Of a stretch of 64,000 nt of DNA, positions 51,826 through 61,450 are shown piece after piece; positions within the stretch are counted from its first letter, which is position 1; each line of letters starts with the position of its first letter. The DNA lies in the NCBI GenBank assembly GCA_021405325.1, contig QWII01000006.1, forward strand, positions 284,550 through 348,549, in the 5' to 3' direction. The position numbers were made by a program, and so were the translations under genes. A model generated the notes under the pieces. It made no database searches. It was not told the DNA's origin and saw only the letters and a list, made by a program, of their open reading frames with translations. This DNA is from Caldilinea sp. CFX5. Its GTDB lineage: Bacteria; Chloroflexota; Anaerolineae; Caldilineales; Caldilineaceae.

Positions 51826-53256
51826 ATGTTCAAGCGATTCAGCACCAACTACATGGCTTTACTCTTTTTAATTGATGGTGCCGTTATTCAGGCGATGCTT
51901 TGGCTGGCAATGGAACTACGCTTTGTCTTACCCTGGGGACAAGTGGTTGAGCCGGAATGGGCGCCACAATGGGTCTATGTGCCCTCTTTGCGTTTACATG
52001 CGGTGGTTGGCGTTCTGTGGTTGGGTAGCTTTTTGGTGCTTGATCTCTATGCGCCGCGCAAAATCATTCGCTGGTTTGACGAAATTCAACGGATCATCTT
52101 AGCCCACACGATCGCGGCTCTATCGTTGGCGGGTGTTTTGTATCTGGCGAATATTCAACTATTGCGGTTGACTTATATCTACTTCTATGTGCTGACGTTT
52201 GTTACCCTCCTTGGCTACCGGGCCGCCTTACGCATCTGGCATCGCTTGCGTGGTCACGCCTCCAACAGCGTCGCACGCATATTGATTGTGGGCGCCGGCA
52301 AAATCGGGCAAGAGATTGTCGGTGAGTTTGATCGGCAACAATGGCCCGGTATTGAGTTCGTCGGCTTTCTGGATGATGCCCCTTTCAAACAGAATCAACA
52401 AGTCGCCGGCGTACCAGTGCTAGGAAAATTGGATAACATCACCAATATTATCCAGCAGAAGCAAGTCGATGAAGTGTTGATCGCCTTGCCCGCCTATGCC
52501 CATGACCGGATCGCTAACCTCATTGCTGCTCTCTATCGTTTGCCGGTGCGCATCCGTATTGCCCCTGACTATTTCAACCTGGCGCTCTTTGGCGCCACTG
52601 TTGAAAGTTTGGGCGGGATCGCCCTGATTGGTTTGCGCGATCCGGCGATTGATGAGTTCCAGCGTTTTGTGAAACGGCTATTGGATATGGTGCTGTCAGG
52701 CGTCAGCTTGTTCATCCTGTCGCCTCTGTTAGCCTTGGTTGCTCTGCTCATCAAACTGGAAGATGGGGGGCCGATTTTCTACTTTGCGGAACGGGTGGGC
52801 GAAAACGGCAAGCTCTTCCGCATGATCAAATTTCGCTCCATGGTTGTTAATGCCGATAAATTACAACCTCAGGTTAACCAAGTCGACGGCAATGGCAATG
52901 TGATCCATAAGCAAGCGAATGACCCGCGCGTTACTTGTATTGGTCGCTTTATTCGCCGCACCAGCATTGATGAACTGCCGCAACTGCTGAATGTGCTAAA
53001 AGGGGAGATGAGCCTGGTCGGGCCGCGTCCGGAACTGCCCTGGTTGGTGGCAAAATATGAACCCTGGCAACACAAACGGTTTGCTGTACCCCAAGGGATT
53101 ACCGGCTGGTGGCAGGTGAATGGCCGTAGTGACAATTTAATGCACCTGCATACCGAACAAGATCTTTATTATATTCAACATTACTCGCTCTGGCTCGATC
53201 TACAAATCTTGTGGCGCACACTGGCTGTTGTGTTGCGGGGCAGAGGAGCGTACTAG
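51826..53256 (+). CDS. Polyprenyl-phosphate glycosyl-1-phosphate transferase (WbaP/WcaJ-type)
   Basis: This 476-residue initiating enzyme has four N-terminal membrane helices, a CoA-binding-like Rossmann domain ([19 protein letters not shown]) and a C-terminal bacterial sugar transferase domain: [36 protein letters not shown], and [20 protein letters not shown] followed by RPELP. It loads the first sugar-1-phosphate onto undecaprenyl phosphate at the membrane. It apparently has its own promoter in the 252-base gap before it. The next gene follows after 18 bases. Confidence 0.94.
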   Translation: MFKRFSTNYMALLFLIDGAVIQAMLWLAMELRFVLPWGQVVEPEWAPQWVYVPSLRLHAVVGVLWLGSFLVLDLYAPRKIIRWFDEIQRIILAHTIAALSLAGVLYLANIQLLRLTYIYFYVLTFVTLLGYRAALRIWHRLRGHASNSVARILIVGAGKIGQEIVGEFDRQQWPGIEFVGFLDDAPFKQNQQVAGVPVLGKLDNITNIIQQKQVDEVLIALPAYAHDRIANLIAALYRLPVRIRIAPDYFNLALFGATVESLGGIALIGLRDPAIDEFQRFVKRLLDMVLSGVSLFILSPLLALVALLIKLEDGGPIFYFAERVGENGKLFRMIKFRSMVVNADKLQPQVNQVDGNGNVIHKQANDPRVTCIGRFIRRTSIDELPQLLNVLKGEMSLVGPRPELPWLVAKYEPWQHKRFAVPQGITGWWQVNGRSDNLMHLHTEQDLYYIQHYSLWLDLQILWRTLAVVLRGRGAY

Positions 53257-53274
53257 AGCTTTAACGACAACGCT

Positions 53275-54786
53275 ATGACAGAACTTTTTTCACCACTCAC
53301 CGTAATTCATCTGGCCTTGCTTTCGATGGTATTGCTTACCTGTTGTCTTCTTCGCTATATTCAAGTAAATTACCGCCGGTGGCGCCGGCGCAAAACAACT
53401 TGGATTGTGTCTGCTGTACTGGCAAGCTTGCTCTGTGCCGTCCAACCCCATACGGTCTTTGCCGCCTATATAGCCCAACAGAACCCTGTATTGCCAATGG
53501 CCCGGACCATCCTGCAACGCATGGCGCCGGCGGTGGCCGATAGTTTAGGGATGAATGGCCCGCGCACCTATTTAGTGTTGGTGCAAAACAATCACGAATT
53601 GCGCGCAACGGGCGGCTTTATCTCCGCCGTCGGCAAGGTGACAGTGGAAAATGGCGAACTACGGGAGCTTGACTTTATCGATAGTTACGCCTTTTTTCAA
53701 GAAACGCTGGAATATGGCCCGGCCCCCAAGCCCATGCAGCAGTACATGAATGTGCAGTTGCTCTTGCTGCGTGATGCGAACTGGTCACCCGATCTGCCGA
53801 CTACAGCCAAATTGGTGCAAAGCCTTTATGCCCAGCAAACCGGGATCCGCGTCAATGGTGTGATTGCCGTTGATCTACATGCCGCCGATCTGCTGGTCGA
53901 TGCACTGGGGCCGCTAGAATTGCCGGGGGCGCCGACGCCAATTACGGGTGAAAATTTTGCCGAGCAGATTGTGCAACTATGGGAAAGACCGCCAGGTACA
54001 GATTTAGAGGTTAATTATGACGCTGAATTTTATATTTGGTGGGGCCAGCGCAAGAATTTCGTGACCGGCCTTGCCCAAGCCGCCCGCCAACGGCTCGAAA
54101 ATGGCGATGTCAGCTATATCGATCTGCTGCGAAATGTCCGCACGGCCTTACGTGAACGCTCGATTCAAATCTGGCTCGAAGAACCGCTGCTTGCCAAACA
54201 GTTGCGTCTTTTCGGCTGGGACGGTGGTTTGTACTCGGCGCCGGGAGCAGATTTCGTGGCATGGGTCGATACCAACATGGGCTTTAACAAGGCCGACGCT
54301 GTCTTGCAGCGGGAACTGAGCTACAGCGTGACCTGGCCCGATGGCCCCGCCGCGCCGGCGCTGGCGACGGCGACCATCACCTATACTCACCCGATCACGA
54401 TCGCAAATTACACTTGCACCAACACGCCTGAGTATGGCGAAAGCTACAACTTTCTCATCGAGCGTTGCTACTACGACTACGTGCGCTTGTACACGCCCCC
54501 CGGCACAGAGTTGGTGCAAGCCACCGGTCTCGATCCTGCTTCGGTTGTCACCCAGCGGGGCGAGAATCGCACCCAATACTTTGCCGGCTATTTTATCCTG
54601 CCTGTGGGCCAGCAACACACAGTTTCGTTTCAGTATCGCCTGCCCGCTGACCTGACGCCGGCGAACTACCAGTTACTGCTCCGTCGCCAGGCCGGCAGCA
54701 AGCCGTTACCTGTTACCGTGACAGTCAATGGTGAGACGATCACCACCACCGTGACAGACGCCAAGTTGCGCTGGCCTGGCCCCTAA
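53275..54786 (+). CDS. DUF4012 domain-containing membrane-anchored protein
   Basis: This 503-residue protein has two hydrophobic segments at the N-terminus (LTVIHLALLSMVLLTCCLL and TWIVSAVLASLLCAV) followed by a large extracytoplasmic DUF4012 region: YLVLVQNNHELRATGGFISA, then VNGVIAVDLHAADLLVDALG. DUF4012 resembles the cell-wall-linking LytR/CpsA families in placement near glycan loci, but its reaction is unknown. Here it may attach or process the polymer outside the membrane (inference). It ends six bases from the convergent SDR gene. Confidence 0.88.
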   Translation: MTELFSPLTVIHLALLSMVLLTCCLLRYIQVNYRRWRRRKTTWIVSAVLASLLCAVQPHTVFAAYIAQQNPVLPMARTILQRMAPAVADSLGMNGPRTYLVLVQNNHELRATGGFISAVGKVTVENGELRELDFIDSYAFFQETLEYGPAPKPMQQYMNVQLLLLRDANWSPDLPTTAKLVQSLYAQQTGIRVNGVIAVDLHAADLLVDALGPLELPGAPTPITGENFAEQIVQLWERPPGTDLEVNYDAEFYIWWGQRKNFVTGLAQAARQRLENGDVSYIDLLRNVRTALRERSIQIWLEEPLLAKQLRLFGWDGGLYSAPGADFVAWVDTNMGFNKADAVLQRELSYSVTWPDGPAAPALATATITYTHPITIANYTCTNTPEYGESYNFLIERCYYDYVRLYTPPGTELVQATGLDPASVVTQRGENRTQYFAGYFILPVGQQHTVSFQYRLPADLTPANYQLLLRRQAGSKPLPVTVTVNGETITTTVTDAKLRWPGP

Positions 54787-54792
54787 CGCGGC

Positions 54793-55644
54793 CTACGCAA
54801 TGCGCGCGTCGTCCGGGTTGGCGCCGGTGAGAATGGCTTCCATCCGGCGTTGCACCAGTTTCTGAAAGGGCGGGTGGGTGAGGATATAGAAGCGCCGTTC
54901 ACGAATCGCCGCAAAGACCTGCGCGGCTACCTCCTCTGCCGGCATCCCGTTCTGGATGGCCTGTTGCATGGCCTGATCGACCGGCGTGGCGGCCTGATTG
55001 ACGGCCATTTCTGTCGGTTGGTTGCGCAGCGCCGCTGGGCGATTGCGCCCGGCTTCATGAATTCGTGTGTTCACCCAACCTGGACAGAGAACAGAGACAT
55101 GCACCGGCGCCCCGGTCTGTTGCAACTCCTGGTAGAGCGTCTCCGACAGGGTGACGACGCCATGCTTGGTCACATTATACACGCCCAACCCCGGCGTCGA
55201 GACCAAACCGGCAATCGACGCCGTATTGACAATATGGGCCTCGGTCCCCTGCTGCAATAGAAGCGGCACAAAGGTGCGGATGCCATGCACAACACCCCAC
55301 AAGTTGACCCCCAGCACCCACTCCCAATCCTGTAGACTCATCGTCCAAAGGGGGCCGCTGGCAGCAACGCCGGCGTTGTTAAAAAGGAGATGCACGGCGC
55401 CAAAGGCGTCCAATGTGCGCTGCGCCAATGCGGCTACCTCTTCAGCCTGCGTCACATTGGTGCGCACACTCAGTACGGTGGCGCCTTGCGCTTGCAGCGC
55501 CCCGGCGGTTGCGCGTAAAGCTCCTTCTTCAATGTCGGCCAGGACAACCTTCAGCCCTTCTTGTACAGCGCGTTGCGCCAGCGCACGACCAATGCCGCTG
55601 GCCGCACCGGTAATCACAGCGACTTTCCCTTGAAATGTTTCCAT
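54793..55644 (-). CDS. Short-chain dehydrogenase/reductase (classical SDR)
   Basis: This 283-residue classical SDR has cofactor motif TGAASGIG (12-19), NNAG (89-92) and catalytic Ser143, Tyr156 and Lys160 (TAS and YNVTKHG), so it should be an active NAD(P)-dependent oxidoreductase. The C-terminal extension of about 30 residues is usual for members acting on hydrophobic alcohols or ketones; the substrate is unknown. AGGGGGGAG provides the Shine-Dalgarno. It is divergent from the MDR gene at 55984. Confidence 0.92.
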   Translation of the reverse strand: METFQGKVAVITGAASGIGRALAQRAVQEGLKVVLADIEEGALRATAGALQAQGATVLSVRTNVTQAEEVAALAQRTLDAFGAVHLLFNNAGVAASGPLWTMSLQDWEWVLGVNLWGVVHGIRTFVPLLLQQGTEAHIVNTASIAGLVSTPGLGVYNVTKHGVVTLSETLYQELQQTGAPVHVSVLCPGWVNTRIHEAGRNRPAALRNQPTEMAVNQAATPVDQAMQQAIQNGMPAEEVAAQVFAAIRERRFYILTHPPFQKLVQRRMEAILTGANPDDARIA

Positions 55645-55983
55645 CTGCTCCCCCCTGGTTTGCTTAGGGTCCGTAAAAGAATAAGTTAAAACGCTCTCGG
55701 CGAGTCCGTGACTCGCAACGGGCTAGGGCGAGTCCGTGACTCGCCGAGAGCAGTGTATCAACTTATATGATTATGAACCCTTAGAACGATTGCGCTTACC
55801 CCATCACCAGTCGAACACAACACAACTAAGATTTCCCCACACCAACACCAGACTCCACGACTCTAGACTGCGGCCTCTTGATAGTGTACCATACTTATCC
55901 CCTGCTTTGTCTCCTTTCCCACCATTGAGTACAATAGATAGCTACTACTTGCCCTACCCCATGTTACAGAGAGGAGTTGCGCT
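55645..55983. other. Divergent intergenic region with one compound hairpin
   Basis: This 339-base gap between the SDR (-) and MDR (+) genes contains the repeat at 55693-55751 and then AT-rich sequence with several ACTC/GACTC words. I could not define promoters, and the open frame at 55736-56149 shows no protein character. Confidence 0.5.
55693..55751. repeat. Paired palindromes GCGAGTCCGTGACTCGC within a 14-bp inverted repeat
   Basis: The 17-base palindrome GCGAGTCCGTGACTCGC occurs at 55700-55716 and again at 55728-55744. In addition 55693-55706 and 55738-55751 are exact reverse complements, so the element can fold as one long or two short hairpins. Confidence 0.85.
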
Positions 55984-57018
55984 ATGCGCGGGATTGGTTT
56001 TTATGAACATAGCCCGTCTTTTGATGTCTATCAAGTGCTTGAGGATCTACCGATGCCTGCCGTTCGGCCTGATGAAGTGTTGGTGCGGGTGCAATACGCC
56101 GCGCTCAATCGGTTGGACAACTTTGTACGCATCGGCTGGAAAGGCTTGACGTTGACCTTTCCGCACATTCCCTGCGCCGATTTCAGCGGGGAAATTGCCG
56201 AAGTCGGGTCAGCCGTCGAAGGGTGGGCGGTGGGCCAACGGGTGACGGCCAATTCGTTGCTCTGGTGCGGTAAATGTCGGGCCTGTGTCCGCGGCGAGCA
56301 GCAGCGCTGTGAACACTTTGATATTTTGGGCGAATATTCGCGTGGCGCCTGCGCCGAGTATGTGGCAATGCCGGCGCGCAACCTGATCGCCGTGCCGGCT
56401 GGCTATAATATGCAAAAAGCCGCCGCCGCTTCCCTCGTCTATCTCACGGCCTGGCACAATTTGATGGTGGCCGGCAATTTGCGCGCTGGTGAGCGCGTTT
56501 TGATTGTCGGCGCCGGTGGCGGGGTCAATACGGCGGCGCTGCAAATTGCCAAACTGGCGGGCGCCGAAGTCTATGTGATCGCCAGCAGCGCCGAAAAAGC
56601 GCGGATGGCACGCGACCACGGCGCTGACTGGGCGCACGATCGCGGCGCCGATCCCAACTGGTCAAAGGCCGTTTACAGCGCCACCCATCGCGCTGGTGTT
56701 GATATGGTCGTGGACAATGTGGGAGCAACGTTTCCCCTCAGTTTGCGCACGCTGCGCACCGGCGGTCGCCTGGTGACCGTCGGCGGTACGGCCGGTTATG
56801 AGGCCACCATACCGGTCAACTTGATGTTTGGTAAACATCTGAGCATCATCGGCAGCACCATGGGATCGCAAGAGGATTACTGGCGGGTGATGAGCCTGGT
56901 CTTTGCCGGCAAACTCGACCCGATTGTCGATCAGGTCTATCCCCTGACCGACTTCCGCACCGCCATTGCCCGCATGATGGACAATCAACAATTCGGCAAG
57001 ATTCTATTACAAATCTGA
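55984..57018 (+). CDS. Zinc-binding MDR alcohol dehydrogenase / quinone oxidoreductase-like protein
   Basis: This 344-residue MDR protein has structural-zinc cysteines Cys95, Cys98, Cys101 and Cys109 in CGKCRACVRGEQQRC. The usual first catalytic-zinc Cys is replaced (AALNRLDN), as in quinone oxidoreductases, so the catalytic zinc may be absent. The Rossmann motif is VLIVGAGGGVNTAALQIAKL. It probably reduces an enone or aldehyde with NADPH. GAGAGGAG precedes ATG 55984. Confidence 0.9.
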   Translation: MRGIGFYEHSPSFDVYQVLEDLPMPAVRPDEVLVRVQYAALNRLDNFVRIGWKGLTLTFPHIPCADFSGEIAEVGSAVEGWAVGQRVTANSLLWCGKCRACVRGEQQRCEHFDILGEYSRGACAEYVAMPARNLIAVPAGYNMQKAAAASLVYLTAWHNLMVAGNLRAGERVLIVGAGGGVNTAALQIAKLAGAEVYVIASSAEKARMARDHGADWAHDRGADPNWSKAVYSATHRAGVDMVVDNVGATFPLSLRTLRTGGRLVTVGGTAGYEATIPVNLMFGKHLSIIGSTMGSQEDYWRVMSLVFAGKLDPIVDQVYPLTDFRTAIARMMDNQQFGKILLQI

Positions 57019-57152
57019 GTCTGGACTCCGGACTAGTGAATTGCCGTACAGCGCGCCCTGCCGCTTGTCCTTGCCGAATCGATAAGGTACAATTCGGTTG
57101 GCCGTAAATCCTAACCCGAACATGCACAATAATAAGCAGATGGAAAGCCGCA

Positions 57153-57596
57153 GTGGCAGTTCATGCCTCTTCTACCATGGTTGATCTACCGGATGGCGAA
57201 GGACCAGTCGGCTTTGATGACCCCCTAGGTGATGACATTCTGGGGGATGACAAAGCAGAGCTACTTGGTGAATTTGATGATGGCGACAGCGGACCCTCGT
57301 TGCCGATTATTTTGTTGAGCGCCGCCAGCGCTTTGGCTGGCGGCATTATTACGCTCTATATCACCTACCGTCTGTTGGGTGTAGCCATTGAATTGAGCGC
57401 CGGCATTGCCACGCTGGGCGCCAGTCTTGCCTTGGGCGTGACCGGCGCCGGCTTATCGATCATCACCGGCTCGCGCGCCGCCATGAGCAATATCGCCTTT
57501 AGTTGCGGCTTGATTGTGATCTCCGGTCTCTTTCTGGGTATCTGTACGTTGATCGGTGCGGTGATGGCACTGTTGCTGACAATGATGGGTGGATAA
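57153..57596 (+). CDS. Small membrane protein of unknown function
   Basis: I do not recognise this 147-residue protein. The first about 50 residues are strongly acidic (DDPLGDDILGDDKAELLGEF), followed by three hydrophobic Gly/Ala-rich segments (about 51-72, 75-100, 112-143), so it is likely a small inner-membrane protein with a charged cytoplasmic or external tail. The start is GTG 57153 with GGAAAG upstream; ATG 57177 is an alternative. The hexapeptide transferase follows after six bases, so the two are probably co-transcribed. Confidence 0.65.
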   Translation: MAVHASSTMVDLPDGEGPVGFDDPLGDDILGDDKAELLGEFDDGDSGPSLPIILLSAASALAGGIITLYITYRLLGVAIELSAGIATLGASLALGVTGAGLSIITGSRAAMSNIAFSCGLIVISGLFLGICTLIGAVMALLLTMMGG

Positions 57597-57602
57597 GCGT
57601 TC

Positions 57603-58148
57603 ATGACAACCAATGGCGGCGGCTCCTCTCGCATCAATCGCCAGACGCGCCTGACCATGACCCCCAGCGTGGGCGCCCATAACAGCCTGGTTTATTGGTA
57701 TAAAACGGTTTCCGCTTTCAAGGCGACGCGCAATGGCTTTGTTATTATGCTTGCCCGCCACGTGCCGAGTCTGGCCTTCAAACGCTGGCTCTATCGCACC
57801 ATCGGCATGAAGGTCGGCAACCATGTCAGCTTTGCCTGGCATGTGACGCCCGATTTGTTTTTTCCGGAATTGATTCAGGTAGGGGATAACACCATTATCG
57901 GCTATAATACGACGCTATTGGCGCACGAATATTTATTGCATGAATGGCGCACAGGTCCTGTACAAATTGGCGCCAATGTGACGATTGGCGCCAACTGCAC
58001 GATTTTGCCGGGCGTGGTGATTGGCGACGGCGCCGTGATTAGCGCCATGTCACTGGTCAATAAAGATGTCCCCGCCGGCGCTATCGTTGGCGGCATCCCG
58101 ATTCGACCCTTAGCGGTCAACAGTAATCGTGACCAGCAGGATGGCTAG
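57603..58148 (+). CDS. Hexapeptide-repeat acyltransferase (left-handed beta-helix)
   Basis: This 181-residue protein has hexapeptide repeats forming a beta-helix: VQIGANVTIGANCTILPGVV, IGDGAVISAMSLV, then VPAGAIVGGIPIRPL, the typical end of maltose/galactoside acetyltransferase-like enzymes. It likely transfers an acetyl group from acetyl-CoA to a sugar or small molecule. The N-terminal RWLYRTIGMKVGNHVSF segment is common in membrane-associated variants. It follows the small membrane protein by six bases. Confidence 0.85.
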   Translation: MTTNGGGSSRINRQTRLTMTPSVGAHNSLVYWYKTVSAFKATRNGFVIMLARHVPSLAFKRWLYRTIGMKVGNHVSFAWHVTPDLFFPELIQVGDNTIIGYNTTLLAHEYLLHEWRTGPVQIGANVTIGANCTILPGVVIGDGAVISAMSLVNKDVPAGAIVGGIPIRPLAVNSNRDQQDG

Positions 58149-58164
58149 TACAGAGCGGTAGCAG

Positions 58165-58240
58165 TATGTCAGTAGTTCAGTGACACAGTAAGACAGTGAG
58201 TGGTTGACTGTTTGACTGTCCCACTGACCGACTGTTTTAC
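58165..58240. repeat. Spacer of degenerate CAGTGA/GACTGT words
   Basis: The 130-base spacer before the DUF1405 gene contains variants of CAGTGACACAGTAAGACAGT followed by their approximate complement (GACTGTTTGACTGTCCCACT). It is a decayed version of the word-built inverted repeats elsewhere. Confidence 0.55.
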
Positions 58241-58280
58241 TTAAATCGCTAGTCAGTGCGGCATAAAAGTGAGACGCAAG

Positions 58281-59135
58281 ATGATCAATTGGCTATCAAT
58301 GCAAATCCGGTGGTTGCATCGGCTGGCGGCCATGGCGCCTTTGCTGACGCTCCTGGTTGTGATCGATGTTGTCGCCTACTTTGGCGGCCTGCTCTACTGG
58401 TACGGTTATGTCATGGCCAGCCCCTGGACGCCAATATGGGCCTGGCCTTTTATTCCCGATTGCCCGCTCTTTGGTTTGCTGGGCGGCATTGGCATGTTGA
58501 TGGTCACCGCCAGATGGTTTTGGACGGATGGCGATCAAGCGAAGGCGCAACGCTACCTGGCCGTGTTGGCCGGCATCTCCACGCTGCTTTGGTTATCAAC
58601 CTATCTGCCGGGCGTCTCCCCTACCTGGCGCTGGCAAGGCGCCATGTTGGCGGTCTGGAGTTGGTCGCTTGTGCTGGCGACCTTCTTTTTCCGCCAGGCG
58701 CCGGCCTGGTTGCTGGGTCTCTTTGCCTTTGGCCAGATCAAATATGGCATCTGGACGATTACCGCTTGGCTGGTCTACTGGCGCAACACGAACCTCGTCT
58801 TTGGCGCCCCCGATTTTTCCTTTGACAGCGTCTTTATGACCCTGACCCATATCGGCCTTTTGGGCCAGGGCATCTTTTTGCTAACCTATTTCCGGCCTGA
58901 CTTACCCACCGCGCTGATCAGCTTCGCCTGGTTTGCCTTGAGTGACTTTGTCGACTACGGCTTAGGGTACTACCCCGGCTTGCCGCTCGACTTTATCCCG
59001 CTGCCGATCATGCAGTGGAGTACGATGGCCGTCACCGTCGGCCTGAGCGCCATTTACTTGTGGTTGAGTCAAACTGCTGGCGCGCCCCTCGTCCAAAGCA
59101 GTCAACGCGTCAGCCGTCAATTGCTGCAAGCATAA
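58281..59135 (+). CDS. DUF1405 family membrane protein (YpjA-like)
   Basis: This 284-residue protein has about seven hydrophobic segments. The N-terminal pattern LLVVIDVVAYFGGLLYWYGY then WAWPFIPDCPLFGLLGGIGM fits DUF1405, a family of integral membrane proteins of unknown role known from Bacillus YpjA. WLVYW and DYGLGYYPGLP are near the C-terminal end. ATG 58281 is preferred (GTGAG upstream); GTG 58269 would add four residues. Confidence 0.82.
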   Translation: MINWLSMQIRWLHRLAAMAPLLTLLVVIDVVAYFGGLLYWYGYVMASPWTPIWAWPFIPDCPLFGLLGGIGMLMVTARWFWTDGDQAKAQRYLAVLAGISTLLWLSTYLPGVSPTWRWQGAMLAVWSWSLVLATFFFRQAPAWLLGLFAFGQIKYGIWTITAWLVYWRNTNLVFGAPDFSFDSVFMTLTHIGLLGQGIFLLTYFRPDLPTALISFAWFALSDFVDYGLGYYPGLPLDFIPLPIMQWSTMAVTVGLSAIYLWLSQTAGAPLVQSSQRVSRQLLQA

Positions 59136-59181
59136 CGAATCAAAAGCTAGAACGCCAAACTTACCACACGATTGCGTTTGC

Positions 59182-59207
59182 ACAGTTCACGCAACACGCA
59201 ACACGTA
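59182..59207. repeat. Intergenic repeat, exact inverted copy of 4931-4956
   Basis: These 26 bases are the exact reverse complement of 4931-4956. The copy lies between the DUF1405 gene and the carboxyltransferase gene. Confidence 0.85.
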
Positions 59208-59245
59208 TCATGATAAACCGATATGAATGAGAAAGCAGGGCTTCG

Positions 59246-60799
59246 TTGAGCGAACAATCAAAGGACCCCAAAGTCCAAGAACTATATGCACGCAAGGCGG
59301 CGGCGCGCCAGGGTGGCGGCGCTGAACGGATCGCCCGGCAACATGCGCGCGGCAAAATGACCGCCCGCGAACGCATCGACCTGTTGCTGGACAAAGGGAG
59401 TTTCCGGGAAATTGATGTCTTTGTCACCCACAGTTCCCAAGATCCGACGCTGGAAAAAATTCCCGGCGATGGTGTTGTCACCGGTTACGGCACCATTAGC
59501 GGTCGCCTGGTCTACATCTATTCCCAGGACTTCACCGTCATCGGCGGCACCGTCAGTTGGACTCACGCCATGAAGATTTGTAAAGTCATGGATATGGCCA
59601 TGAAGAACGGCGCCCCCATCATCGGCTTAAATGATTCCGGCGGCGCCCGCATTCAAGAAGGCGTCCACGGCCTGGCCGGCTATGCCGAAATTTTCTACCG
59701 CAATGTCATGGCCTCCGGCGTCATTCCCCAAATCAGTGTCATCATGGGACCCTGTGCCGGTGGCGCTGTCTACAGTCCCGCCCTCACCGATTTTGTCGTG
59801 ATGGTCAAAGACACCAGCCAGATGTTTGTCACCGGCCCCGATGTCGTCAAGACCGTCACCCAGGAAGAAGTCACCTTTGAGGAGTTAGGCGGCGCCTTTA
59901 TTCATGCCAGCAAATCCGGCGTCGCCCACTATGCGGCGGAAAACGAAGAAGACGCTCTCTTTATTGTCCAAAACCTGTTAAATTACATCCCCAGTAATAA
60001 CATGGATGACCCGCCGACAGGCACAGGCCAGGACGACCCGGTGCGTCAGGATTTGGAACTGGACAGCATTGTGCCGGACAACCCCAACCGCCCCTATGAC
60101 ATGAAAACCATCATCCGCCACATTGCGGATGACGGTCAATTCTTCGAGGTCCATGAACACTGGGCGATGAATATCATCGTCGGCTTTGCCCATCTGGGTG
60201 GTCGGTCGGTCGGCATTGTGGCGCAACAACCCGCAGTGTTGGCCGGTGTGTTGGATGTCGAAGCGAGTCAGAAATCGGCCCGCTTTGTCCGCTTCTGCGA
60301 TGCCTTTAACATTCCCCTGATTGTGTTGGAAGATGTCCCCGGCTTTATGCCCGGTCTGAATCAGGAACATGGCGGCATTATCCGCCACGGCGCTAAGCTG
60401 CTCTACGCCTTCTCCGAAGCGACTGTCCCCAAAGTGACGGTGATTGTGCGCAAAGCCTATGGCGGCGCCTACTGTGTGATGAACCCCCGTCACCTGGGCG
60501 CTGATCTGGTGCTGGCCTGGCCCAGCGCCGAAATCGCCGTCATGGGGCCGGATGGCGCCGTCAGCGTCATCAACCGCCGTGAGATTGCCGAAGCCGAAGA
60601 CCCGGCTGCCCGCAAAGCTGAACTCGTGGCCGACTATCGCGCCCGCTTTGCCAACCCCTACGTAGCCGCCGCTTCCGGCTTTATCGACAACGTGATCGAG
60701 CCGCACGAAACCCGCCCCCGCTTGATCAATACGCTCGAAATGTTGCAAAACAAACGGGGCGCCCTACCGGCCAAAAAGCATGGAAACATTCCGTTATAG
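59246..60799 (+). CDS. Acyl-CoA carboxylase carboxyltransferase (beta) subunit
   Basis: This 517-residue carboxyltransferase has both crotonase-like halves in one chain (N-terminal [19 protein letters not shown] and [34 protein letters not shown]), as in PccB/MmdA. It moves CO2 from carboxy-biotin to an acyl-CoA. The residue that in Streptomyces PccB is Asp422 and sets propionyl preference (AYGGAYDVM) is Cys410 here (AYGGAYCVM), so the substrate may not be propionyl-CoA. The start is TTG 59246; the ATG at 59223 ends at once. Biotin carboxylase and BCCP genes follow. Confidence 0.92.
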   Translation: MSEQSKDPKVQELYARKAAARQGGGAERIARQHARGKMTARERIDLLLDKGSFREIDVFVTHSSQDPTLEKIPGDGVVTGYGTISGRLVYIYSQDFTVIGGTVSWTHAMKICKVMDMAMKNGAPIIGLNDSGGARIQEGVHGLAGYAEIFYRNVMASGVIPQISVIMGPCAGGAVYSPALTDFVVMVKDTSQMFVTGPDVVKTVTQEEVTFEELGGAFIHASKSGVAHYAAENEEDALFIVQNLLNYIPSNNMDDPPTGTGQDDPVRQDLELDSIVPDNPNRPYDMKTIIRHIADDGQFFEVHEHWAMNIIVGFAHLGGRSVGIVAQQPAVLAGVLDVEASQKSARFVRFCDAFNIPLIVLEDVPGFMPGLNQEHGGIIRHGAKLLYAFSEATVPKVTVIVRKAYGGAYCVMNPRHLGADLVLAWPSAEIAVMGPDGAVSVINRREIAEAEDPAARKAELVADYRARFANPYVAAASGFIDNVIEPHETRPRLINTLEMLQNKRGALPAKKHGNIPL

Positions 60800-60803
60800 G
60801 CCG

Positions 60804-60870
60804 TAGTCCAGAGTCCACAGGCGTGTTACTGACTGCGGACTCTGGACTGTGGACTGTGGACTCTGGACTA
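60804..60870. repeat. Perfect 17-bp inverted repeat of GGACTCTGGACTGT words
   Basis: 60804-60820 and 60854-60870 are exact reverse complements. The right arm is part of a near-tandem run of GGACTGT and GGACTCT words. It fills the gap between the carboxyltransferase stop and the ATG at 60874. Related words occur at 57019-57034 (CTGGACTCCGGACTAG). Confidence 0.8.
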
Positions 60871-60873
60871 GTT

Positions 60874-61440
60874 ATGGACATTGAATTTGAACTGCCGGCG
60901 TTTCAGCACGAATTGATGGGGTATGCTGCGTTCAAACAGGGTGAGCCGATGACGGTGACGCTAGAGAGCGACGTGTTGCTGGCCGATCCGGCGGCGAGCG
61001 GCTGGTTTGCTGTGCAGAAGGAGCCGTTGCCGACACGCTTTATCCTTGTTGCGCCGGCGACCTATGCCTTTAGCGGGCAAATCATGGCGGCGGAACTGGA
61101 AAAGAGTGACGGCGCCGAAACTGCCGTTCTGTTGGTGCAATGTGGCAATATTCCCATACGTGTCATCTGCGCCCCGGATGAAGAAGGGCGTTTGCCCTTT
61201 GGCGCCTGGGAAACCCGCTATTTATCCGGTGTCAGCCGGCTGCACGGCATCATTGAAGATGATTTCCAGACCGCCATCGGCAAGCCAATTGATATGACCA
61301 TTTGGCAATTTCGGCGGCTGGTGCTGACTCCTGGTGATGCCGTCTTTGGGCAGTGGTACGAAACCGACGCCCTGCCGCCAACGCCCTATCACTATGACCG
61401 GATTATCGTGCAGAGTCGCTTACATCGTTCGCGTTTATAA
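60874..61440 (+). CDS. Unrecognised 188-residue protein inside the carboxylase operon
   Basis: I do not recognise a family. The protein starts MDIEFELPAFQHELMGYAAF and looks soluble and beta-rich (VTLESDVLLADPAASGWFAV, FRRLVLTPGDAVFGQWYETD). It has no signal peptide or membrane helix. ATG 60874 is chosen because the in-frame sequence further upstream is the GGACT-word repeat. It is flanked by the carboxyltransferase and the biotin carboxylase on the same strand, so a regulatory, structural or epsilon-like role in the carboxylase is a reasonable guess only. Confidence 0.68.
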   Translation: MDIEFELPAFQHELMGYAAFKQGEPMTVTLESDVLLADPAASGWFAVQKEPLPTRFILVAPATYAFSGQIMAAELEKSDGAETAVLLVQCGNIPIRVICAPDEEGRLPFGAWETRYLSGVSRLHGIIEDDFQTAIGKPIDMTIWQFRRLVLTPGDAVFGQWYETDALPPTPYHYDRIIVQSRLHRSRL

Positions 61441-61450
61441 GATCGTTAGC

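Noticed and set aside
55736..56149. 137-codon open frame upstream of and overlapping the MDR gene
   Set aside because: It overlaps the MDR gene in another frame, starts within a hairpin and has no family character.
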